Source: Chromera velia
Taxonomy: Eukaryota; Sar; Chromeraceae
Direction: 5' to 3'
Assembly: GCA_018398765.1 (NCBI GenBank)
Contig: JAHBMJ010000511.1
Location: forward strand, 4,845-42,073
DNA: 37,229 nt
Shown here: positions 11,715-21,906 of the stretch, piece by piece
Numbering within the stretch: the first letter of the stretch is position 1
Layout of the letters: each line of letters starts with the position of its first letter
Position numbers and translations under genes: made by a program
The notes under the pieces: generated by a model
The model's input: only the letters and a program-made list of their open reading frames with translations
The model's database searches: none
What the model was told of the DNA's origin: nothing

Positions 11715-11985
11715 GATACATGCCCTTGTTTTGATACGAATTCGCGCAATTCATCTTCTTTGCTTCTCTTTGCAGGCTGCACCGCGATTCATCTCTTATG
11801 GATTTTCCTTAGAAGTAGACCCTCAGGCAGGGCTGCGGGAAGGAGCGGCAGCCGCCGCAGCCAGACCAATGTCGGTTGTCACCCCCTTTGGAACCTTTGA
11901 CAATGGAGCCAACGACAACAGATCTGAGGCGGCAGAGCCTCTGGTGAACGAAGAGGAGGGCGAGGAGACGTGCTGCCTTACCTGA
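10870..11985 (+). CDS. Candidate last two exons of an unrecognised gene
   Basis: Exon 10870-10951 (acceptor CTCTGCAG, donor GTTAGT) and exon 11774-11985 (acceptor TTTGCAG, stop TGA) join in phase 0. The first reads [14 protein letters not shown] and the second [17 protein letters not shown], then an alanine run and a long acidic stretch ending [11 protein letters not shown]. The final CCLT has the spacing of a CaaX prenylation box, which may be chance. The intron between them is filled with (CAGT)n and (GACA)n repeats. The stop codon lies inside one arm of the inverted repeat at 11790-12018, so the real coding end could have been changed by that duplication. No family was recognised and upstream exons are unclear. 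The coding look is good but splicing is unproven. Confidence 0.4.
10952..11080 (+). repeat. (CAGT)n-type tetranucleotide tract
   Basis: Runs of CAGT, with CCGT and CAGG variants, begin exactly at the candidate donor GTTAGT of the preceding exon. The same unit sits at firm donors elsewhere in the window. Confidence 0.75.
11482..11714 (+). repeat. (GACA)n microsatellite, about 230 bp
   Basis: Almost uninterrupted GACA units with occasional GATA, GGCA, GAGA and GAAA variants. The long minus-strand frames through it (poly Ser-Val-Cys-Leu) are repeat translations and not genes. Confidence 0.9.
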
Positions 11986-12018
11986 GGGTCCACTTCTAAG
12001 GAAAATCCATGAGAGATG
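11790..12018. repeat. 38-bp inverted repeat with 153-bp spacer
   Basis: The arm at 11790-11827 and the reverse complement of 11981-12018 match at 36 of 38 positions. Read on its own strand each arm encodes almost the same peptide ([11 protein letters not shown] and [11 protein letters not shown]). The minus-strand arm is followed by a good donor, CAG then GTAAGG. Either transcript would fold into a long hairpin. Confidence 0.85.
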
Positions 12019-12210
12019 AGCGGACGGCATTTCTTAGCAGCATTTTGAAACACATCGAAGTGAACTACCGAGATTCTCCGCTCTCTCTCGTGAAGACAGA
12101 ATCCGCCAAAAAGCTTGATCAACTTTGGGGAGGTTTTCTTTCGTTATGGGCCTCGGCTAGCAAAGCGGCTAAGAGCTTTTCCCTCTGAACTAGGTGCAGC
12201 GCTTCCATCA

Positions 12211-13110
12211 CAGGGTTGCTTTTCCAGTTGGTAACAGGTCTAGTCTACCGGCAATTGCCGGTAACCGGTAATGGCCTCAGTCTGCCTTCCTTTTACCGAC
12301 AAAAAAAATAATAAAAATTAGGGTCCCAAAAAAAAAATTTCGCCTGCGGCGCCAACCTTCAAAAACATGTTTTTAAGTGTTTATTGGCTAGGTTTATTAG
12401 CATTTGAAAAGCCTATTCACACACGCAACAAAAATATATATTTAAAAAATATAAATTTTTACTATATAACTGCTTTAACCCTATAAGTGGCAAAAAGTTC
12501 TAACAGCTCTATGACAGCGTCTGTCCAACAACTACTCTCTTTTTTGACTTTGCTCCATCTCTCACTGTTCTGCTTATTTACTTATGATTCTTTTATGTCT
12601 GCTTGCTTGCAGATAACAAATCTCTACCCCCCTGGGTCTCCGGAGTCAGAGACCCTTCGAAGCCTCAAACATCAGCTTTCAGCGGCGGGTCTTTCTTTGG
12701 AGGCTGGAGCAGTGGATTGGGGGGACCGCCCAAACTTTGAAGCAGACTCTTTCCATTGTTGGAATCGCATGGGTGCATCTGTCTGGGCCAGTTGTGGTCA
12801 TTGCGGCCAGCGGTTCTCTGTCTTTGAGCGCCAAGTGGAAGACGGGACCCATCGCTTTGACCTGCATCATCTTCAAGCACACTGGCCCCATAGCTGTTCC
12901 TACAGATGACGCATTGACTTTTTGAATTGATCTTAAGTCTAGCCTTAAGTGATTGATTGATTGACCTATAACCTAGGACTTAGGTTATTGAAAAGTGTTA
13001 GTGACTGTTAGAATTCTGCAAAGTCTTTGCCAACTATCAGCAAACTCTGCCGGTAATTACCGGTTACCGGTAATGAAGCTTGTCTACCGCCGAAAAAATC
13101 GGTAACCCTG
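12211..13110. mobile_element. Candidate non-autonomous DNA transposon (about 900 bp, hAT-like ends)
   Basis: Starts with CAGGGTT and ends with its inverse AACCCTG; adding three bases each side gives a 10-bp terminal repeat TCACAGGGTT. Near each end is a palindromic box: CCGGCAATTGCCGG at 12248-12261 and CCGGTAATTACCGG at 13050-13063, each followed by T(A/T)ACCGGTAATG. Flanks TTCCATCA (12203-12210) and ATCCATCA (13114-13121) could be a decayed 8-bp target duplication. The left interior is AT-rich and contains CGCCTGCGGCGC, also found in the 208-bp MITE. An open stretch at 12487-12909 is inside; other frames from an acceptor at 12612 also read well, so its coding status is unresolved. Confidence 0.5.
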
Positions 13111-13118
13111 TGAATCCA

Positions 13119-13502
13119 TCATGAGGTGCTGCACTTCTTGTCTCTCCTACAACAACCAATCTTCCATTCTCTCCCCCCACTGAAGTTCCAAAACCTGAGG
13201 AACCTTTCCAAGTTCCCGTTCGGTCCCCCCCCTACAATCGAATACTGAATTCCATGCTCCAGACTCTGAATAACATTGTGAATTGCAGCCTGCCAGAGGT
13301 GTTCTTTCGTCTGTAGGGCAGAATGCACTCCTAAAATTCCCTGAACATCCTTTACAGTCACAAGACGGGGAAGGTGCGACGTCGATGTATGTGCTATCTT
13401 GGTGGTAGTCCTGTGGCAACGCTGGTTCAACCTCCCAAAGTGCCCTTCCCGAGTGAAGCTGCAACCCCCGTCCAGGGATAAGGCCAGGCATACATCAAAC
13501 AC
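13119..13502 (-). other. 127-codon open frame of uncertain coding status
   Basis: An uninterrupted minus-strand frame with fairly balanced composition (for example VKDVQGILGVHSALQ and EHGIQYSIVGGGP). On the opposite strand one frame also reads well in pieces (PTEVPKPEEPFQVPVRSPP, GSPVATLVQPPKVPFP) but is broken by several stops, which would need very short introns or decay. No family was recognised on either strand. It may be transposon debris next to the element ending at 13110. Confidence 0.25.
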
Positions 13503-13693
13503 AAAGCGAAATGGGTCACTCTCTGATCAAGGGACTGGTTCTTATGGCTTTCAGGCTTCTATATGCAGGAAAATTGCGCATTCAACCCAAGAGCAGACGA
13601 AACGCATGTCTGCATACACAATTGTACTGCAAAAGACTAGGCAAAAGACTTAGAAAGAAAGAAAGTTTCTCTGAAGTTTCTAACTATGCTCAG

Positions 13694-14143
13694 CAATTAA
13701 ACATGTTGTCAATTCCGCAACACCGTACACAAAAAAAGGACAGGTGCGCCTGCCTCTCTCAAGAAAAGACCTGCTATGCGTTGCAGAGTTTATCGAGTCG
13801 CTTTCCAGCAGAGGTCCTGAAGAAGAGGCCGAAGCTAGGAAGGAACCTCCAGTAGTCGTCGCAAAGCTGCACGAGTAAGTTTTAAAGCATCCCGTTAAAT
13901 GAGAGAGAAGCCAAGAGGGAAGAGCACGGCATGAAATGACTTGATTAGTGAAACAGTGATGAAGGATACAATTAAGTTCCAAATCTGTTGAGACAAGGAG
14001 GGCGAGTAGAAGAGCTTCAAGGACTAAGGGAGCTTTTAAGGAGGAGCTGCCAGAGGGGGAAACGAAGGCTAATTGCTTTTCATTTGTTGTCAAGCCTCGC
14101 ATGGTTCCTTTTTTGCAGCACTTTCGACAGTTTGTATGCGTAG
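13694..14143 (+). CDS. Candidate last two exons of an unrecognised gene
   Basis: Exon 13694-13875 follows a CTAAC branch-like word and CTCAG acceptor and ends at donor GTAAGT; exon 14119-14143 follows TTTTTTGCAG and ends in TAG. The join is in frame (GA plus C). The peptide contains TPYTKKGQVRLPLSRKDLL, then FIESLSSRGPEEEAEARK, and ends TFDSLYA. The composition, with charged helical stretches, looks coding. A 140-codon minus-strand frame covers the same DNA but looks like a shadow. No family was recognised; upstream exons were not fixed. Confidence 0.3.
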
Positions 14144-14286
14144 ATCAGTACGTCTTTGAGCGACAGGAATGCTACGTTCACCCGTGCAGAGACCGGCGCA
14201 CATACAAACGCACCCTCTCACACAGACTCAAGTATAGACAATAGGAAAGCAAATGATAAACCCGCCTCCCCCACACACCCCAGCCA

Positions 14287-14305
14287 GAGACGGAGAGACA
14301 GAGAA

Positions 14306-14350
<45 letters not shown>

Positions 14351-14536
14351 GAGAGAGACAGAGAGAGAGACAGAGAGAGAGACAGAGACAGAGACAGAGA
14401 CAGAGACAGAAACAGAAACAGAGACAGAGATAGAGACAGAGACAGAGACAGAAACAGAGACAGAGACAGAGAGAGAGACGATATATTTCTTCTTCTTCTC
14501 CCTCCTTTTCTTCATGAATACAAAAGACAGAGAGAA

Positions 14537-14569
<33 letters not shown>

Positions 14570-14615
14570 GACAGAGACAGAGACAGAGACAGAGACAGAG
14601 AGAGAGACAGAGAGC
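14287..14615 (+). repeat. (GA)n / (GACAGA)n microsatellite block
   Basis: Two purine-rich arrays, about 14287-14479 and 14525-14615, separated by a short T-rich spacer. Frames through it are Arg-Glu or Leu-Ser repeats only. Confidence 0.9.
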
Positions 14616-14812
14616 AATGCCATTTATGTGAAAGAGACTTACAAAGTATATGTAAGCACTGACGTGTCTGTGTATTGGCATAAGAACCAGAGACAGGGAT
14701 TTGAGTTATTTGACAATGTTTGCGCTGGCCTGTCGATTGTTTCAAATCGGTCGAAGTCCTTTATGCCAGATTCGTTTATGCCCTGAAGCATGTATGATGG
14801 CTTCTTTTGCAG

Positions 14813-15023
14813 TCAAAAAGACAATACTGTGTTGAATTTCTTCCACACTGGTTGTTGCGTTGATATGATACAGGCATTCCCTCTCGATGGTTGCACTGCT
14901 TCGGTCAGCAGCATCCACCATCTCTTCTTTCTACATGTCGGTCCAGCACTGCAGTGCCGTCCGTACCCTTTGTCCTTCCTCATGTCACAGAATCAAGTGT
15001 ATCTCGATGCAGTCATGGGATGA
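14813..15023 (+). other. Possible terminal exon, unrecognised
   Basis: Sixty-nine open codons follow acceptor CTTCTTTTGCAG (ends 14812) and run to TGA at 15021. The peptide is not low complexity (NTVLNFFHTGCCVDM, PALQCRPYPLSFL). No family was recognised and no partner exon was found. Confidence 0.2.
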
Positions 15024-15139
15024 AACAATAGACATTCAAACAGTTGGATGGACACTCTCGAATACATATTTTGAGGGGAAGGGAGAGTGCTTGAGCTAGG
15101 TGCATATGTGTACACACATATACATACATAGACATACAT

Positions 15140-15143
<4 letters not shown>

Positions 15144-15179
<36 letters not shown>

Positions 15180-15307
15180 AGTCTCTCTCTCTCTCCCTCT
15201 CTCTCTCTCTCTCTCACTCACTCACTCACTCATTCACTCACTCACTAACTCACTCACTCACAGAGAGAGGGAGAGAGAGCATGTTTGTGTATGTATATGC
15301 ATTTGTA

Positions 15308-15356
<49 letters not shown>

Positions 15357-15366
15357 AAGAGAGAGA
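15144..15366 (+). repeat. (CT)n, (CTCA)n, (GT)n composite microsatellite
   Basis: CT units to about 15210, CTCA/CACT units to about 15260, then GA and GT units. The order CT before GT on the plus strand repeats the pattern at 4739, 10688, 20670 and 33495. Confidence 0.85.
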
Positions 15367-16140
15367 ACAACACCTACGAGAGCTCTGCAAGTCTGCTGCT
15401 TGTTTGTTTGCGGTTGTGGATTGGTGTGGCTAGTGTGCCCTCCTCTGTTGGTAGAGGCAATGCCATAAGCACAAAAGCAGCTTATTTGCTGACTCTGCTT
15501 CTTATTACCTCCTTTCTCCCTGCAGTGTGTGGAGTGGCTCCACCATTCTCATGGTGAAGGGCTGAAATTTTAAGACGTGTAAGCGGTCTGCTTCCGTAAC
15601 CCCTTTTCAGAGCTCCGTCGCACCTGCAAACCAATTTGAGTTAAGCATGGAAAGGAAGCTTTTTTTGACCTTTTGGGTTGATTTAAGGGGGGTGGGAAAG
15701 ACGAATAAGTACATCAATCCGTGAGCGGCATGCCGCTTGATTCATAGATCATCGCAATCAGACTGTGTGTCGTGTTGGCATTCTTTGCCGGTATTCTTTA
15801 TTTAAGAGGGAGACAGGAAGGGGGACGGGGAGAAAAGAAACGACCATCTGCCTCTAGAGTCTAGACTGCCATGCGTCGATTCAGTTTGGAGTGCCGCTGT
15901 GTGGAGACTGCCGGAGACTTGGTAATTGTCTTCTGGGGTTTGCTCATATTGAGTGTAAACGGCGTTCTACTCCCTGTTAATTCCTTTCTGCACAGGAGCA
16001 ATGAGAGTGTATGAAAGAGGGGTGCAGAGAGAGAAACAGTGAGTGGGTGAGTGAATATGGATAAAATGGAGAACAGAATGAGGGGACAAGGACAAGATAG
16101 TAAAAAGGCTGAGTGGACGCAAGAATTCGTAAGAGAACAA

Positions 16141-16174
16141 AAGAAGAGAAGAGAAGAGAAGAGAAGAGAAGAAG
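16141..16174 (+). repeat. (GAAGA)n pentanucleotide repeat
   Basis: Six or so consecutive AGAAG units. Confidence 0.8.
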
Positions 16175-16308
16175 GAATCGAACAGGGAGATGAGAGAAGG
16201 GTGTCCTGTTTCCTTGTCAGCCGCGACAGTCTCAATCTGCAAGTGGCATCTGTATATTCGCTTTCTTTGTCCCCTCATTGTTTGGCATACAAGGCTAAGA
16301 CCTTTTAA

Positions 16309-16391
16309 ACAACACTTGTACAACACAGAAACAACAGTTATTTATTGATACAACACTCATACAACACATGAACAACAGTTGTTTAGTGATA
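16309..16391 (+). repeat. 41-42 bp tandem duplication
   Basis: Two adjacent copies (16309-16350 and 16351-16391) share the frame ACAACAC, AACAACAGTT, TTTA, TGATA with a few substitutions. Each copy also contains shorter ACAAC words. Confidence 0.7.
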
Positions 16392-17349
16392 TAAATTATA
16401 TAAATTAGACTTTTCGTTCCTTTGATTGTTCTCCAACAACCGTCAATTTTGACTTCTCTCTTATTTGGTGAGCTTCTTTTTGATTTTTCGCTTTTTTCTC
16501 TTTCTCGTTTGCCTCTGTCTCTTTTCTCTTACGCGCTCACGCTCTTGCTTTTCTGTGTGTGCGCGTATGCATATGCATCTATGTCTGTCTGTATGTGTGT
16601 GCCTGTTTGATCTCTTTCTCTTTCATTCTTGCTTTATATTTTTCGCCTGTTCGTTCGTTCGTTCGTTCCTTTTGGTGTATGGAAATTTTTAAAGCATATG
16701 GGGTGCAACAAATTTGTTGTCTAAATACAAGTAAGTAAAGATTTCCTATCAAGATAACCTGAAGTAGTGATGAGACAGTTGGACCCAGTTGTTTTTTCTT
16801 TTTAAAAATTCTTCGGCAATGATGGGTAGAGCAGATGGTAGGGGTTAAGAAATTAAATAAGCCAAAGGGCGGAGGGCAAACAGAGATGCATAAGATGGTA
16901 GGGGAATGAAACAGATAATAAGAAGACATAATAAGGATACTTATTCGGGTACGGAGGAAACAGTGGACACGCGAGTCGTTACATTGTGAAGGTTTGAGTG
17001 ATAATATGCAACGCAGTGTGTCAGCGTGGAATGAGCTGCATGCATTGTGAATCTGGTATAATGTATGCCTGTACGGCGTGCGTCAGTCCATGCATCTGTC
17101 CGTCTATCAGTCATTGCACACACCATGTAGGTCAGACAGTCTGGAGGCAACAGAGCATTGTCTAGGAGAGAAGTACAAACCTTGCATGGCAGAACTTACT
17201 TCTTATAAGCCCCGTATGTGAAGCCATACTATGCTACCTGATGTGAGTAGTGGTTATACAGTTCTTGTAGGCAGCTTTGTATCTGTGCCCAGGTCTTAGA
17301 CAACTGTCCATGGGATTGTCAAAGGGTGGATAGACCGTATCCCTGAGGA

Positions 17350-17405
17350 GTTTGACTGACTGACTGACTGACTCAGAGTGACTGACTGAGTCAAACTGAC
17401 TGATT
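17350..17405. repeat. (TGAC)n tract forming an imperfect palindrome
   Basis: GTTTGACTGACTG on the left faces ACTGAGTCAAAC on the right around a CAGAG centre, so this tetranucleotide array can fold on itself. Confidence 0.6.
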
Positions 17406-17628
17406 AATTGATTGAAAAATATGCCCCTCGAATGGCTTCTATGCATGAAGCTATATGAACAATTTTGATTATGTTCTTTTATTTTAATGATCAATGTTTT
17501 ATGATTTAGAAAATTTTGGAAATCTATTTAATCAACGCTAGAGTCAATTTAGGATAGATCCTTGGATGGACCCTAAGCCTGCCCCCCCCCCCCTTTAAAT
17601 GTACATCAGGTACTATCCTAAGTATCCT

Positions 17629-17651
17629 ATTGTACTATCCGATAGTACAAT
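17629..17651. repeat. 23-bp near-perfect palindrome
   Basis: ATTGTACTATC faces GATAGTACAAT around one central C. Extra GTACTATCC words sit on both sides (near 17609 and 17652). Confidence 0.75.
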
Positions 17652-18180
17652 GTACTATCCTTTCGGTAACTATGAATGCAGGCCAGGGTCATAGCAGGGA
17701 ACGAAGGAGTCGTATGCATGTCTAGATACACGTCTAAAACGGGGCTTTGAGTGAGTGTTGTAGAAGCTGCTCTGTTTCTACGCATGCGTATATATGCGTA
17801 TTTGTTTGTATCGGGTGAACACGTAGTAAATGAGTCATTTTGTTAGTGAGTGAGTCAGTAAGTGACTATGTGCACGTACCAACATATGTGTTTACGAAGA
17901 GGTAGGGAAGAGACACAAGCCAAACGAACTGATCTCGATTGTACGACCATTTTGCAGGTGCGCTACTTCAAAGAAGGGGGCAACGGCCGGCTTTACTGCC
18001 TCTGTTTATCCCAAAAGTTTGACATATCTTTAATAATATTTTCTAATTTACGTAGGACGTTCTACTCATTGGTTCTACTTCTCTTAAGATTTAAACTAAA
18101 GACTGTTATGTTCCACAAATGTAGACTTGGACTGGCAATTTCAGAACTCTCAGGCTTTGTCAACCACCAGTCTGCATATT

Positions 18181-19560
18181 TTGTATAAAACAAAAACTTT
18201 GAACTTGAAATACACTTTAAATAGCTAAAAATTAAAAAAACGATTGTTCAAAGTTAAAGTGCTTACGAGATTGCTTCACATCTTAAAATTCCTAGGTAAA
18301 TTAAATAAGAGTGTTGCTGGATATATGTGTTTAAAATCATATTTTTAGACATATGTCAATTAATCTAGATTTTAGTATGTATAATGATAATGTTTGGGTT
18401 GAATTTGAAACCAGTGAGTCAAGCACAACTTAGACTCTGGCCAACCCAGCATATCATACAGAAATTTGTTCACTAAACCCAGGCCCAATGAGGCATTTGA
18501 AGGCTTGCACAACTATGCGGTTCTTTTGGTTTAGTCTTAAATTATGTTAAACATGCCTACTGCATAGTCTTTGACTTCTAAGTATTACGTTTATTTGTTT
18601 TATTTTGTATGGTTTTGTTTAATTTTGTCAAATAGGAAGACGCATATAGACGTGCATCCCTGTCACAAATCACTCGGAATTAGAGTGGTTGAGTAACTAA
18701 AAAAAATATGGTGTTCATAAAAAAATTATACATTAGGCCCGTGAAAGATTACAGCGTGCTCCGCTACCGTGCTGGGACATGTCCCGGCTGGCACGCCGGT
18801 GGCTACATGCGGGTGCCGGCCAGGAGCCAGGGCCACGCTTCGGTTGCAGCGCATGCATACATCTGACATTGATCGCGCTTATCTGATCGCTATATGAAGA
18901 GACATTGATCAAACTAGATCGAACAACGATTTTGATTTTGACCGCAGATGTGCGGCACTCGGGAAGAGAAGGATATAAAGGTAAGCTTCAAGGCTCTCTT
19001 CAAAAAAGCTTTCAAGTGCCACAATAACACCAGGCTAGCGGAAACTCTTCCAAACTGGCTTACAAGCTACGAGAAAGTGTTGCACAACACTTGAACACTC
19101 TGCACAACACTCAAAGTATCAGTATGTAGCTGACTCAAATCTATGTATAGAATAATTAGCAGAAACTCAGAAGGACGCGAGGCCCACAACCGTTTGGCGA
19201 AGATGCATGACCAATGCTTAACCCAGGGGAAGGGACTGCTTTGATGCTGGTTGTTTCACTTCAGTTCTTGGAGGTATATATAAACCCTGGAGGTATATAT
19301 ATGATCGGTCAAGCTTGACCGTGATACAGGCGCTTTGACTGTACTGAAGCATCTGTATTGTTTTTTTAATTTATTTTTTTTTTAATTTGTTTTTGTAAAA
19401 CAATTGGGTCGCTCCAGGTGGGGCCCTATCTGAAACCCGTCTAAGCGTTCACATAGCGCATGCGGCCGCGCGCGATGACACGCGCAACGATGGCGCAAAA
19501 GTGGGTTGAAAACATGCCGGAAAAAGTGACCACGGTCGGGCTCGAACCCAGGACTGCCTA
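18181..19560. other. AT-rich island followed by a GC-rich patch
   Basis: About 18181-18735 is AT-rich without frames. At 18750-18860 composition flips to GC-rich, with palindrome GGGACATGTCCC. Near 19270-19310 TGGAGGTATATATA occurs twice. About 19360-19400 is T-rich. This looks like nested transposon remnants; no gene was seen. Confidence 0.45.
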
Positions 19561-19881
19561 TAAGTGGCCGTCTCGCGGCTTTTTTTTTTCCTTCAAAAAA
19601 CCGAAGTAGGTCATAGGGGGCAGCTGATAGATAGACGCACGGCCTGCATACGTACTATCACTATGGTGCTCCGTCTGCAAAATTCTGGTGCTACTTTTAC
19701 TTCCAATGTACAGTGCAAACAACTTTTCCACAGTAGAATTTTGCCGATCATTTAAGCCAAAGCATAGAAATATCAATTCCATTGGACGCAAAAACAGGCC
19801 AATGATGCTATTAAAAATGAAATTAGAAATATTTTTGGTGGTTAGTGCGAGCAGTGTGAAGCAGCAAACCTTCCTCCAATT

Positions 19882-20166
19882 GTGACTCGTGCTAACATTC
19901 GCTGTACATACAATATGCACCATAATCACTACAGAGCAAGCACACATTGGAGATACTCTTTGGGCAAACTGAGAGTCAGAAAGATTCCTTCTAAACGTGA
20001 AACTCAGTGGATAAATACAGTTTTTGACACAAATCATCCTGACGATGTGGAGCTTCTCTGCCAGTTTTGTCACTATATGTGCAAACATGAAGCTTGGAGG
20101 CATTCTCCTGCTCTGAGAGTCAACCTACCTGGTATAAGGTCTGATATCGAACATCAAACAGTTTGA
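19882..20166 (+). other. 95-codon open frame, possible transposon-derived fragment
   Basis: The frame has plausible composition (KRETQWINTVFDTNHPDDVE, then CQFCHYMCKHEAWRH with closely spaced Cys and His). No family was recognised. An overlapping 181-codon minus-strand frame (19558-20103) is less protein-like. Both lie in AT-rich DNA, so a decayed transposon gene is possible. Confidence 0.25.
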
Positions 20167-20669
20167 GAACCAGGTATAAACATTGACTGAAATTTTTATA
20201 TAGAATATAAATTGTTAGACTATATGAAAGTGTTTTATACTAGCTAAAATCTTTTATGTACTACATATTTTGATTTATACTAGAAAAAGCGTTTTTGGTT
20301 ACAATTCAAGGGCCAGGGCCTATATATACAAGGGGCGGCACAGTCAATTGGGTTAACAGGTTGAAAGGTGTGTTTGTCTTCCATCTCTGGGCTCTATCCC
20401 GCCTTCCCTTTTTTGATCGAGCATGCACCGTTCTCTCTTACTCTCTCTGCCCATCCCTGCAATTTTCACCTTTACGCAGGCATGATTTCTTTTTCCACTC
20501 TGTACGCATGTCCTGCTGTGCACCGCTTTCGCCTCTCTTTCACCTCCAACGGCAGACCTCCTTTGCCGTATACGGTTCTTTTGCCATCTATTCTTCTGTC
20601 GCTCTCTCGAGACACCCACCTTTCTGTTCGTCTCCCGTCACCCTTTTGTCTTTTCCTCTATCTTCTACA

Positions 20670-20713
<44 letters not shown>

Positions 20714-20774
20714 TCTCTCCCCCTCCGTCTCCCTCTCTCCCTCTCTCCCTCTCCCTTTCTCCCTCTCTCTCTCC

Positions 20775-20827
<53 letters not shown>

Positions 20828-20844
20828 TGTGTATGTATATGTGC

Positions 20845-20887
<43 letters not shown>

Positions 20888-20911
20888 TATGTGTGTATGT
20901 GTATGTGTTGC
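20670..20911 (+). repeat. (CT)n(GT)n composite microsatellite
   Basis: CT units with CCCT variants to about 20809, then GT units with TATG variants. An acceptor TCCTCTGCAG follows at 21053. Confidence 0.9.
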
Positions 20912-21053
20912 ATGTTTTGATCTTCTGTGTCTGCATTGGTGATAGGAACTCCTCCACCCGTCCGTCTACTCATACTTGGCTATCAGGTGGTCTTGCAGTA
21001 AGGCGGTTGATTACTTAGCCTTCATGAGCTCTCTCTCCGTGTATCCTCTGCAG

Positions 21054-21255
21054 GCTGCCCTGCTCGATTCTGCACCGCCTCTTTGCCATGAGGGACTTGC
21101 TGCAAAAAAGAACTAAGTGCACTTTCAGAAGAGCTGTGGCAACGGCCAGAGGATGGGAAGGGAAGAGAAATATGGGGCTGCTTTCAAAAGAGTGCGGCCC
21201 TTTAGGCGCTGCTCATCATTCTCTTAGGCGCTGCTCATCATTCAAGACTCAATGA
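21054..21255 (+). other. Possible terminal exon with a 22-bp tandem duplication
   Basis: After acceptor CTCTGCAG a frame of 66 codons is open to TGA at 21253 (contains MRDLLQKRTKCTFRRAV). TTAGGCGCTGCTCATCATTC occurs twice in a row near its end (start about 21202 and 21224), a 22-bp unit that does not keep frame. No family was recognised. Confidence 0.2.
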
Positions 21256-21756
21256 TCACCCTATAACTCAGCTAGCCAGGTGAGCTCGCTCCAGTTCTGC
21301 CTGAATTCTCCCCCCCATATTTTCTTAAGCCTGTGATAGATGCAAGGCCTCGTGGATAACCAAAGTTTGAAAGTCCTTACCGCTGAGAGTCTGTCCCTGT
21401 AAGTCAACAGGCATCTATTCCCCCACGCAGTACGCGGATTAATCGGGCAGTGTGCTTCCTTTCGATGCTGATTTGACAGACAGACTTCAGAATCAAGGGG
21501 CGACTGGCGGGTTGTAGTCAGACGGCGCGTTGTTACACCCTTTTAATCTTGCCAAAATCTCTCCCCCCACTGGTAAGAAGCGAGGATAAAAAAGTCTTGT
21601 AAGCGATTGAGGCGACTGAGGCATAAAGGCTTGCAGCATACGGTTCACATCGTTATTCGTCTTTTTTTCTGTCCCCTGATTTTGTGTTCCTGGATGGTTT
21701 TGTGGACTTTGGGGATGTTTCCCCTCCATCGTTGCTTGCAACTACTCTGTCTGCAG

Positions 21757-21906
21757 CTTGAATGGGACGGACTGGGTCTGATGGGCTTTTCGCGTAGCAG
21801 GACGTTTTTAGGACTCTCCCTTTATGGTCGTGTACTTCGGGCAGCTACATTTTCCAAACGAGGTTGTTGGTACCCAGGCCTTGAGGGAGAGGAATCATTG
21901 AATTGA
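21757..21906 (+). other. Possible terminal exon, unrecognised
   Basis: Follows acceptor GTCTGCAG and is open for 49 codons to TGA at 21904 (contains LEWDGLGLMGFSRSRTFLG). The composition is protein-like but there is no partner exon or family. Confidence 0.2.

Larger units (their letters stand above)
15367..18180. other. Gene-poor stretch with small repeats
   Basis: Short open pieces follow acceptors at 15525 (16 codons ending in TAA) and 17957, too short to support. It also contains the repeats listed separately at 16141, 16309, 17350 and 17629, and a 12-C run at 17582-17593. Confidence 0.5.

Noticed and set aside
11306-11782. 158-codon minus-strand frame of Cys-Leu-Ser-Val repeats
   Set aside because: It is a translation of the (GACA)n array and lacks a biological context.
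14228-14662. Long open frames of Arg-Glu-Asp or Ser-Val-Leu repeats on both strands
   Set aside because: They are translations of (GA)n and (GACAGA)n microsatellites.
19515-19585. tRNA-like sequence on the minus strand (GGTTCGAGCCC box B)
   Set aside because: A good box B is present, but no A box, the acceptor arms do not pair, the T stem has mismatches, and a poly-A run interrupts the 5' half. At most a tRNA-derived SINE fragment.
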